From assembly GCA_023213315.1 (NCBI GenBank), contig JAKCPI010014092.1, positions 1 through 64,000 of the forward strand: a stretch of 64,000 bases of DNA. Reading direction: 5' to 3'. Position numbers and translations under genes: made by a program. The number at the start of each line of letters is the position of its first letter. Position 1 is the stretch's first letter. Below are positions 13,556 to 21,788 of this stretch, in pieces. Source of the DNA: Euborellia annulipes. Its lineage: Eukaryota; Arthropoda; Insecta; Dermaptera; Anisolabididae. The notes beneath the pieces were generated by a model. It was given only the letters and a program-made list of their open reading frames with translations, made no database searches and was not told where the DNA came from.

Positions 13556-14221
13556 AGACAGCCTGGAATATTGCAGTAATATTGCAGCAATTTTGCCAAC
13601 CTTGCACAATATTGACAATATTGGAGCAACATTGCTGTAATTTCGCTGCGCAATATTGAAGTGAAGACATTGCAGAAATATTGCAGCAATATTGCTGTGG
13701 CAACATTGAAGTGTGAATATTGCGACAATATTGCAGTGGCAACATTGAATAGTGAATATTGCAGCAATATTGCATCAATATTGCTGTTGCAATATTGAAG
13801 TGTGAATATTGTTGCAATATTGCATCAATATTGCTGTTGCAATATTGAATACTGAATATTTCAGCAATATTGCAGTGGCAATATTGAAGTGTAAATATTG
13901 CTGCAATATTCCTGAAATATTACAGTGGCAACATTGAAGGGTGAATATTGAAGCAATATTGCAGCACAATGTTGCAATGGCAACATTGAAGTATGAATAT
14001 TTCAACAATATTGCAGTGGCAATATTGAAGTGTAAATATTGCAGCAATATTCCTGAAATATTACAGTGGCAACATTGAAGAGTGAATATTGAAGCAATAT
14101 TGCAGCACAATGTTGCAATGACAACATTGAAGTATGAATATTGCAGCAATATTGCAGAGTCAATATTGAAGTGTGAATATTGCAGCAATATTGAAGTGGC
14201 AACATTGAATAGTGAATATAG
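13556..14221. repeat. AATATTGC minisatellite with higher-order structure
   Basis: Units of about 39 and 51 bp alternate, built from aatattgcagcaatattgc, a gtggcaacattgaag linker and variants. A block of about 140 bp starting near 13853 recurs near 14000, so there is higher-order periodicity. GCAATATTGC is its own reverse complement, so units can form hairpins. The long minus-strand open frames across it are products of the periodicity, not a gene. Confidence 0.9.
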
Positions 14222-14275
14222 GGTTAAAATTATCATATCAACTTTATAATATTCATATTAATTAAATTAATTAAT

Positions 14276-14500
14276 GCCTCCGGGTGTGGCATAGTAGGTA
14301 GCGTGCCTACCTCATATGCCAAACGTCGCGGGTTCGGACCCAGGCAGTCCGATGATTTTATTTAAGCCATTTGGATACCAGATGGCTTAAATAGAAATGC
14401 CTGAACCCTCAATATATATACATTAATTACAACGCTTATCGTCTAAAGTCTTAAATGGCCTAAGTTGCCGAAAAGACTGTGTGAATGTGTGTGTGGAGTG
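14276..14500 (+). mobile_element. tRNA-derived SINE
   Basis: The tRNA-like head (about 14278-14350) has a box A TGGCATAGTAGGTAGCG and a box B GGTTCGGACCC at normal spacing. A body with a small foldback (tttaagccatttgg / ccagatggcttaaat) follows, then the shared tail TAAATGGCCTAAGTTGCCGA and a GT-rich end. A 5'-truncated relative lies at 36640-36770 and minus-strand tails lie at 14720-14800 and 63590-63660. Confidence 0.75.
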
Positions 14501-14711
14501 TGAGTGCGAATGAGAAAAAAGTGTGAATTTTTTTTTTAAATAAAAAAAAAAAAAAAAAAAAATTAATTAATGCCCGTGATGACCCGTGGCTCAGAGAGAA
14601 GACACTAGCTTCTTGATCCTGGGGTCCAGGATTCGCTTTCCGTCCCCAGCAAGGGCGGTTCCAGAGGGGGGTCAAGGGGGTCGTGACCCCCCTCCCCCAA
14701 AAAAAAAAAAA

Positions 14712-15150
14712 AATCTTTTTTTTTTTTTAACACACACTTTTTTCCCACTCACTCTCCCATTCACACAATCTTTTCGGCAACTTAGGCCATTTAAGACTTA
14801 AAAGATACTTATATTTGATTAATATATATTTATTGGGGTCCAGGCCAGGGCCGTAGCCAGAAAATAATTTCGGGGGGGGTTTGATTTGGTGGAACAGTAG
14901 AAAAATATAAAATCGTTTTAATAAAATAAATAAAATGGTGTTACTTATCATATATATTTATTAGAAAACCATTACCAGAATTTTGTTTGTAGTGATTGAT
15001 TAACTATTATGTTGTGTATAACAACAAAGTAAGACGGGCGCACTAAAATAAATATCTTTTTTTATTTGGGGGGGATCAATCCCCCTTGATCCCCCCTAGC
15101 TACGGCCTTGGTCCAGGCCCATTTATTTATACTATAAAAAAAAAAAAACA
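14712..15150 (-). mobile_element. Minus-strand SINE inside the MITE
   Basis: In minus-strand sense this matches the 14350-14530 SINE body and tail: GT-rich end, tail (seen on + as cggcaacttaggccattt), then tatatatttattggggtcca pairing with the body. It sits inside the 14650-15188 MITE and is split by the 14846-15110 MITE. The head is not visible, so the copy is 5'-truncated. Outer limits are approximate. Confidence 0.6.
14846..15110 (+). mobile_element. 265-bp hAT-like MITE with perfect 8-bp target duplication
   Basis: Termini are CAGGGCCGTAGCCAG and, inverted, CAAGGCCGTAGCTAG. They are flanked by GTCCAGGC at 14838-14845 and 15111-15118. Interior G-run and C-run segments (about 14870-14880, 15068-15095) are mutually inverted. 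This is the innermost and youngest insertion of the nest. Confidence 0.9.
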
Positions 15151-15667
15151 GTGACCCCCCTCCAAATGTAAGGCTAGGACCGCGCTTGGTCCCCAGCGAG
15201 AAAAATTTATTTCATTTGAATTGACTGCAAATAATTTGAAATAAATAGGGATGGGGTCTAAATCGCCTTAGATGCCGAAAAAGAAAAAAAAAATTAAAAA
15301 ATTAAAAAAAAAAAAAAAAAAAAAAATTAATTTTAAATATTAAGAATTATTATTTTTTTACAATTTATAAGTGACTTTTTGTTTAAAAAAAAATTTAATA
15401 GTACTATACAGAGAAATCGCCCATTTCTCCCCTCCCAATATGTTATTAATTTTTTTATATTAATTAAAAGATTCGCTTTTTTATTAATAATATAATTGTT
15501 AATTATTTTCATATTAATATCAAATGAAATAATAAATCCAATTTAAAGAATTATATTATTTAAAAGTTTAATTGAAAGAAAATATTTAATTATTTCTGAT
15601 AAACGGAAAATAATAAATAATTTTAATAATAATCAGTGCAATTAAGTAGGGGAAGTTTAACCCTTCC

Positions 15668-16045
15668 AAGAGGGGTTAATTAAGGCAGTGCGCCCCTCTT
15701 TTAATACACTTGGCTTTCGGTGCTCAAAGCCGTGCACATCGCGAGTGATAAACCTTTCACGGGAACCCACCCCTAGTGTTCCTTGTGCTACATATGCGGC
15801 AACACCAAGCCATTGTCAATCCAGCCGAGCCCCTGGCATCATCAATTGGTCCAGTGCGGATGCTGTGGAGCCTTTCAGGCTCTTTATATGAAAATACTGA
15901 GCTGCAGCGAATTGTACTCTCGTTGGCTCTGTCTCTCTCTGGTCGACATCGGGAAGCGGGCCTCAAGACGACGCACCTTCATCTTCACGGATGTTGTTCA
16001 GGACCCCCGCCCTCCTCATATCAGTGATCACCCCGTGTGAAAAGG
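15668..16045 (+). other. GC-richer island, possible coding remnant
   Basis: This block is clearly GC-richer than its flanks, with overlapping open frames on the + strand. The frame from 15783 reads MCYICGNTKPL and later VQCGCCGAFQALYM, with Cys pairs resembling a zinc-binding module. A related phrase, QLVQCGVCSL, follows a splice-acceptor-like ctttctttcag at 16317. The frame stops just before a donor-like aaag/gtatgg at 16044. I cannot name a family; it could be an exon, a pseudogene or chance. Confidence 0.25.
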
Positions 16046-16958
16046 TATGGTCGACCATTCCATTAATACATAAAAATACATATAAAATATATAAAAAATA
16101 AATAATACTAAGATCGATCTAAAACACTAACTTTATTTCTTAATAATAATTGAAAATACAACCAGATTAATTTTGATTAAAGTAATTTAAATAAAAGAAG
16201 AAATTGTTATGATGAGATAAACAAAGAAGCGAATTTTTTTTATTAAAAGATTTTACTTTTGCTCTCAAATTGAAATCTTTTCTTTGGCCCAACCCTAACA
16301 ACTTTCTTTCAGCTGGTCCAGTGCGGCGTCTGCTCTCTGGTATGTACCTCGGTCTCAGTTTTGACTCATGATCTTTCAATTTTTAATCAAACTCCTCCAG
16401 GCATTTGAAGCGAGATTCTCTCCCACCTAATGAGTTACACAATTTCTAATTTATTCAGCCACTGTAGCATTAAATAGCTACAGTGTAATGCGAAGCGGAT
16501 AAAAAAAAACAACGATAAAAAATCCCTTTCGGTCCCCTGGCTGTCCCCAAGCTAAGCCACCGAAGGAGCCACCCACGCGCGCGGGGAGGTTGCATGGTCT
16601 CGGATGCTGGGATAATGGAGTTCAAAAAAAAAAATGAAATGATAATGGAGTTTGAATTTTTTTGATTTTTGAAATTGTTGAAACCTTCATTCAACCACAT
16701 TCCAATGTAATTTAAAAAATAATATTAATAATAATAATTATTATTATTATTAATTATAGAAATTTTTTTGATCATGAAATTCGACCCGACACAACAAATA
16801 ATAAATTATTATTTTAATCAAAATATAAAATTGGAAATAGTTAAAAAAAAAAAATAAATAAATAAGATTAAATAAACTAATTTCAAAGAATTTAATTATA
16901 CAAATTAATAAAGAAAAAATTTAGGTAATACATAAATAAAATAATTTTAGTCTCAAAT
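16046..16958. other. AT-rich sequence with a small GC-rich patch, no supported gene
   Basis: Mostly AT-rich low-complexity sequence with ATT/AAT microsatellite-like runs near 16715-16755. A GC-rich patch lies at 16535-16620. Short minus-strand frames of 70-76 codons have no recognisable domain. Confidence 0.4.
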
Positions 16959-16972
16959 ATGTCAACACCATC

Positions 16973-17392
16973 ATGTCCATCCCTTCAACTGAAACAGCAG
17001 ATGAGGAATCCCTGGTTTGCACCTGTCAGACACTCCTCAATGAAATACATAAAATCTTCAACGATGCTGCCATGCTCGTCCCTCAAATCGAAACCCCCTC
17101 AGTCAAATCACTGCCAGAGGATGAAGACGCCCTTGTCGGGATTTGTAAAATTCTCATCCATGAAGCAAAAGAAATATTCAAATCATGTGAGAAAATTACC
17201 AGCAGTTTCTCAGAAAAAATTTTTAATTTAACTGGCCAGGTTAGCGAAAAGTTGCCATCTGTCAATCTACCCCAAAAATTTACTGAATCGCATATAAAAA
17301 TAAATTATCCCCATGCCTGTTCTAATTATTCCTCCAGAAGAGTTTGCTCAAGGACCTTCATCGGCGTGGTGAAGTTCAGTGGAGTTGGCTAG
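16973..17392 (+). CDS. Hypothetical 139-residue open frame, unrecognised
   Basis: The frame opens with ATG at 16973 and runs to TAG at 17390-17392. The first 90 or so residues look protein-like: acidic start (STETADEE), then amphipathic stretches such as CQTLLNEIHKIFNDAAML and ICKILIHEAKEIFKSCEKI that suggest two helices. The last 40 residues look less constrained. The segment is GC-richer than its flanks. A donor-like CAG/gttagc at 17240 could end an exon earlier. I do not recognise a family and no promoter or partner exon is evident. Confidence 0.35.
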   Translation: MSIPSTETADEESLVCTCQTLLNEIHKIFNDAAMLVPQIETPSVKSLPEDEDALVGICKILIHEAKEIFKSCEKITSSFSEKIFNLTGQVSEKLPSVNLPQKFTESHIKINYPHACSNYSSRRVCSRTFIGVVKFSGVG

Positions 17393-17444
17393 TTTAAGAC
17401 GAGAGGTAGAATCAAGTCACTCAGCCGAAACGTTAGGCCAGTCG

Positions 17445-17580
17445 TGTCATTTGGAGGGGGGGGGGCAGGGGCATTCCCCCCCCCAAGGGGTCTGATTTTT
17501 ATTAAATTTTATATTCTTAAATAAAATATTTCAAAATATATCTACGAGTATATAAACTTTTAATTTTATAATCAAGTATT
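17445..17580. repeat. Repeat with a G/C-run end, copy at 48262-48392
   Basis: From gtgtcatttggagg through the G and C runs to atatctacgagtatataaac, this segment is a diverged inverted copy of 48262-48392. The latter ends gacgccactg, so this looks like one end of a CAGTGGCGTC-type MITE. Confidence 0.55.
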
Positions 17581-18057
17581 CGTTTCAACATTCCTTAAAT
17601 TATTTTTTTTTTAATTTTTTATTGTGAGATAAATATTTGATCTAAATTGTGGAATTTTCCTTTCGAATTGTAAGTCTTCATTTAAAATACAAAATCAAAT
17701 TTGATTTTAATACAAATAAATTCAAAATAAGATACAAAGAAATAAGAGAAGATCAAGTCAGAAAGATAATTAATATCAATGGAGAACCCCGGATTCTGTT
17801 TTTGAGGGAGGGGGGACCGAAAGTTGCTGAACCAAGAGGTGGAAATAAAGAAATAAAAAAATAGCAATTATTATTGATCATTTTTAAAAGGACAAATAAA
17901 GTTTGTCCCAGGATTTTGTCAAGGGGGGGGCCCAAATTTTTTTTTTTATATTTCATATAAGCTTTTTTCGACAGTGAAAGTCATTTAGAAGTGTCTCTAT
18001 TCATTGGATTATTGGGTAGGTAGCCAATGGCCCAAAATTTATGATGTGGGAAGGTGA
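17581..18057. other. AT-rich sequence with G-run repeat fragments, no supported gene
   Basis: Contains fragments of G-run MITE interiors near 17800-17820 and 17920-17940. The open frames (60-71 codons on both strands) are lysine-, isoleucine- and phenylalanine-rich and reflect base composition. Confidence 0.4.
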
Positions 18058-18065
18058 AGAGGCAG

Positions 18066-18332
18066 CAAGGGCGGATACAAGGGGGGTAAAGGGGGTAATT
18101 ACCCACCCCCCGAGATTTGAAAAAAATACTTTTTTTTCGAAAAAAAATTTATTTTTAATGTAAAATTTTAAAAATTAATACTTAAAAATTTGATTTGTAT
18201 TTCATTTATATTCTGGCAAACAAGTACAGAATGTGCCTTTAAATTACCGAAATTAAGAAAAAATTGTGTGCTGTGCGACGATTCACACTAGATTACCCCC
18301 CCCTCCAAGAAACACCTCTGGATCCGCCCTTG
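18066..18332. mobile_element. 267-bp hAT-like MITE with perfect 8-bp target duplication
   Basis: Ends are CAAGGGCGGATACAAGG and, inverted, CAAGGGCGGATCCAGAGG. The flanks are AGAGGCAG at 18058-18065 and 18333-18340. The interior carries the gtaattacccaccccccgag block and gattcacactagatt. Diverged relatives are 4690-5000, 8435-8760 and 18456-19286. Confidence 0.92.
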
Positions 18333-18455
18333 AGAGGCAGTGGCGCATACTAGAAGAATGGTGAGTAATAGGGGTGATATTTATTTAATTCCTGATTCAA
18401 ATTAACATTAATAACGAACTGTATTTGTTTACATGTATTATAAAGTCACTCAGCC

Positions 18456-19286
18456 GAAACGGGGTAATTACCCCCCTCCCCCCACGAGATTTGAGAAAAA
18501 TATTTTTTTTTTTTGGTAATTAAATTTTATCAACTTTGCCCACCAACCGTAGGTTGGACAGGTAAAGTTAATGTAATCGTAAAAAAATCGTAATTTTTCT
18601 GAAGCTGCTAAAATGCGTTTTGAGGTCCCCTGAATATATTTAAGTAGTTTTTGATGATGTCTATGTGTGTGTGTGGGTGTGTGTGTGTATGGCTGTGGTA
18701 ATTTTTTTTCCTCAACAAAATCTCAAAAACTATTCATTCAATTGTTTTGAAATTTTGCACCCATAAACTAGGGGTAGAGGCAAGAACTGAAAAGCTTTTG
18801 GTAAACATCGGACATAACCTATAATCTTTTATATATATTCAGAAACGAGACTTCCTCTCGAGTTAAATTATATATGTATATAATATGTATAACATCGGAC
18901 CATTAGGGGGTCTCTAGGGGGGACAAATATTTTTTTCTTACATAACCTATATTTTTTTTTTTTATATATTCAGAAACCAGACTTTCTCCCTAGTAAAGTG
19001 ATATATAATATATATAACATCAGACCATTAGGGGGGGACTCTAGGGGGGGCAATATTTTTTTCTTGAATAGTGGGTGGGCAAAGTTGTGCGCTCGGCTTA
19101 GTCCGACCCTTTATTTTTAATATAAAATTTTAAAATTAAATACTTAAAAAATTGATTTGTATTTATATTCTGGTAAACAAGTACAGAATTCACCTTTAAA
19201 CCGAAAGTAAGAAAAAATTGTGTGTTGAGAGACTAGTCACACCAGATTATCCCCCCCCCGTCAAGAAACTCTTCTGGATCCGCTTT
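18456..19286. mobile_element. Second copy of the CAAGGGCGGAT MITE, split by an insertion
   Basis: The left part (18456-18533, gggtaattaccccc onward) and right part (19100-19286, ending ttctggatccgctttt) together match the 18066-18332 MITE. They are separated by a 0.55 kb insertion. The left terminus is missing or replaced: the copy begins directly after cactcagccgaaac, a phrase also found at 17418. Confidence 0.6.
18534..19080. mobile_element. Insertion with CAACTTTGCCCACC ends and an internal tandem duplication
   Basis: The segment begins caactttgcccacc and ends ggtgggcaaagttg, a 14-bp inverted pair. Inside, a unit of about 128 bp is present twice (about 18812-18939 and 18940-19060), each holding acataacct, cagaaac(g/c)agactt and accattaggggg. 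No target duplication was recognised and no coding capacity is seen. Confidence 0.55.
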
Positions 19287-19344
19287 TGTTTCATATTCAC
19301 TCACTTCATCAAAGGCTTGGCAACGATTATAGTTTACACACTAA

Positions 19345-19546
19345 CATGGGCCTAACCAAAGGGTCCCGGGGGGGGGGTCCCAGAAGGCTCGTGCCCCCCC
19401 CCCCCCCGAGAAAGCTTTCCGGCCTAAGAAAAATCAAGTCCATATGTGGCTTTCTAGGCCCCCCGGAAGATGTCTGGTCCCCCCCCCCCAGCGAGGATGG
19501 GTGGTCCCATGCCACCCCCCAGCCAAATTTCCTAGTTACGCCCATG
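19345..19546. mobile_element. 202-bp hAT-like MITE
   Basis: Termini are CATGGGCCTAACCAA and, inverted, CATGGGCGTAACTAG. The 8-bp flanks CACACTAA (19337-19344) and CACATTAA (19547-19554) differ at one base. The proline/glycine-rich open frames on both strands here are artefacts of its C and G runs. Confidence 0.75.
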
Positions 19547-19559
19547 CACATTAAGTAAG

Positions 19560-21596
19560 ATAATGACTATAATGTAAACTGTCTATTGCGTTAATATTCA
19601 CTAATGTGATTGTTCGCAGCTTCTTTAATAATTCAATAATAAAGGGGTGCCGGAAGAGGGACAATTTAAAATATAGTTATTAAATTAATGATTATATATT
19701 ATTAATTTAATTTAATTCATTTAATTATCCCAATTTTTGCAATATAATAAATTATTTTTTCTTTTTTTTATTTAATAATATAATAATATAAATATTTTTT
19801 TTAAATATTTGAATATGTTTGTAATGAAGTTAATAACGATATTCAATTTATATATGAATAAAGAAATTAGAGACTTATTTATTTATAAATAAAGATAAGG
19901 AATTTTGTGTTTTATATTTTAATTTATTTTATAAAAACTTGTTATTAAATATGAATAAAATAGAATTTAAAAAAAATGACCAAAGCTATATAACGTGAAG
20001 TTGGCAATAAAATTGTTTTTCCCTGTGCAAGTCTAATGGAGAAACTCTGATTTCTCTTATATTTGCTACTGAAAACGGAAATTTTCTAACATGGCGTCAA
20101 ACAAAGTCTACCCTTTGTAGAACTCGCTTTGCAAGGTATTTTATTATCAACTTAATTATCAAACAATTTAAATATAATTGCAAGCCATTATTTCAGTTGA
20201 TTCTCTTCAATTTTGTTCAATCAAATCACACTACTTATATTAATTTCACTCGCCTTACCGTCTATTAAATTTAGCAATATTAATATTGTTTTTAAGATTT
20301 TTTTTCAATTATAAATTAATAATATTAAAATCAATAAATATATGCATTCCTGTTTTTAAATTTAAAATGTAAAAATATTTTCAAAATTAATCCACCATAT
20401 AAATTCTTCAATCCCTAATGCATGACATTTATTTCCACTGACACCATATGCATAACCTTATATTTTATTTGATTAATTAAGAAATATAAAAAATTTTCAT
20501 TTATAAATTTTTAATTATAAACTTGTTTATTAATTAATAACACAAAAGCTGAAATAAATTTTAAAACATCACCCTTCATATTTTTACAAATGTCAAAATT
20601 TTGTACAGTTTAGTAAAATTTATTTATTTATAAAATTTTGTTGTATCGATTTATAAACGAATAATCTACTAAACAAATTTCCCATCACTCATTTATTTAT
20701 TAATATTATTTTTTTTTTTAATTTTGATTCATATCTTATTTTGACGTTATAAATTAAGCAACGACAATGTGTAAAATATCCAAAGCACTCATTGTTAGTT
20801 GTCTTATATCTAAATATAATTATATTAATAGTGATTATATCTAGATATATATATATTTTTTTAATTTGATATTACAATAAAGTTTAGTTCGGTACTATAA
20901 AACCATAAAAAAGACGCCTATTTTGTTTTAGTCATTTAATTTATATCATCTTAAAACAAAAAAGAAAATTTATATATATTAACCCCTAATATAGTAATTA
21001 AACACCATTTGGGTTTTATTTTTAAACAAGTGTCACCTAATTACTCTTTTGGTGGTTAATACAATCTTTTTTTCTTTTTTGTCATCCTTTCTAATAAATT
21101 TATTTTAGCAAATAGTTTTAAATATTAATCTTGTTAGAAGAAAATTGTGGAGAAATCAGGACTATGATTATTAATTATATGCCAACCTGAAGCTCTGGAC
21201 AACTGCAATTTGGCTTCATACACAAAGAAACTTGAAATTTTTCTTACTTTTCTTTTTAATCAAATTTTTTTGTCCAAATTTCTCTAGTGGTTGTGGGGCA
21301 CTTATACCTGTTGGTTTTGCATGCTAGTAAACGTCCTAGAGAATTGCCCAACTATACCGTATAAAAAATATCCATGTTTAAATGGGATCTTGAGTAAGAA
21401 TGGGAAACTTTGGCTCTATTCTATTTACTGTTACAGTCCTGATTTTTCATATATCATTTATTACTTTCTCTTATTTTTATTTGTATTAATCATTTTAATT
21501 TTTTTACCATTTTGTCTTTTTGGCTATCAGCTGACTGCGGGCGTGTGATGCTGACACAATGAATTCAAGGCGTTAATCGATGATCTTCTACCCCTT
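19560..21596 (+). promoter_or_regulatory. AT-rich 5' flank of p190 RhoGAP, probable promoter and 5' UTR
   Basis: About 2 kb of AT-rich sequence without recognisable repeats precedes the start codon. A GC-richer patch at 20088-20134 (acatggcgtc, ending at a donor-like aag/gtattt) could be a noncoding first exon. The sequence just before the ATG, cttctacccctttag ending at 21599, looks like a 3' splice site, so a 5' UTR intron is likely. No TATA box can be assigned with confidence. Confidence 0.35.
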
Positions 21597-21617
21597 TAGT
21601 CGATAAGGATTTTTGCA

Positions 21618-21788
21618 ATGGCCCGTAAGACCGAGAGCCTCCGAGGTGTTAATGTGGCCGTTGTCGGCCTAAGTGGCACTGAAAAGGATAAAGGATCAGT
21701 TGGAGTTGGAAAATCGTGTCTATGCAATCGTTTCATGAGATCATTAGCTGATGATTATAGCGTTGATCATATCTCCGTGCTAAGTCAG
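21618..21788 (+). CDS. p190 RhoGAP exon 1: start codon and P-loop
   Basis: Encodes [10 protein letters not shown] and then [20 protein letters not shown], closely matching the start of the vertebrate p190 GTPase domain. The P-loop GxxGxGKS binds the nucleotide phosphates. The frame is 57 codons and ends phase 0 at CAG/gtatta. The start is supported by the family N-terminus and the upstream in-frame stop. Confidence 0.95.

Larger units (their letters stand above)
14650..15188 (+). mobile_element. hAT-like MITE inside the SINE, itself interrupted
   Basis: Termini are CAAGGGCGGTTCCAG and, inverted, CAAGCGCGGTCCTAG. The element is flanked by a perfect 8-bp duplication GTCCCCAG at 14642-14649 and 15189-15196. 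CA-initial termini and 8-bp duplications are hallmarks of the hAT superfamily. The G/C-run segments near each end are typical of its relatives in this window. It encodes nothing. Confidence 0.85.
14573..15290 (+). mobile_element. tRNA-derived SINE split by a nested MITE
   Basis: The head is at 14573-14649 (gcccgtgatgacccgtggc, then a ggattcgct box-B-like block). The body and tail resume at 15189-15290 (cgagaaaaatttatttcat, then the tail with ctaaatcgccttagatgccg). The interruption is a hAT-like MITE flanked by the duplication GTCCCCAG. Relatives: 45960-46150 on the minus strand (closest to full length), 34545-34620 and 36990-37180. Confidence 0.75.

Noticed and set aside
13853..14136. CRISPR array
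   Set aside because: The repeats are contiguous variants without unique spacers, and the DNA is clearly animal.
13363..14236. Minus-strand open frames of 134, 89, 153 and 67 codons
   Set aside because: They follow the minisatellite periodicity (repeated NIHTSMLPLQYCCNI-like units) and run into the palindrome end; there is no domain or gene structure.
19286..19558. Overlapping + and - open frames rich in Pro and Gly
   Set aside because: They coincide exactly with a hAT-like MITE with C and G runs.
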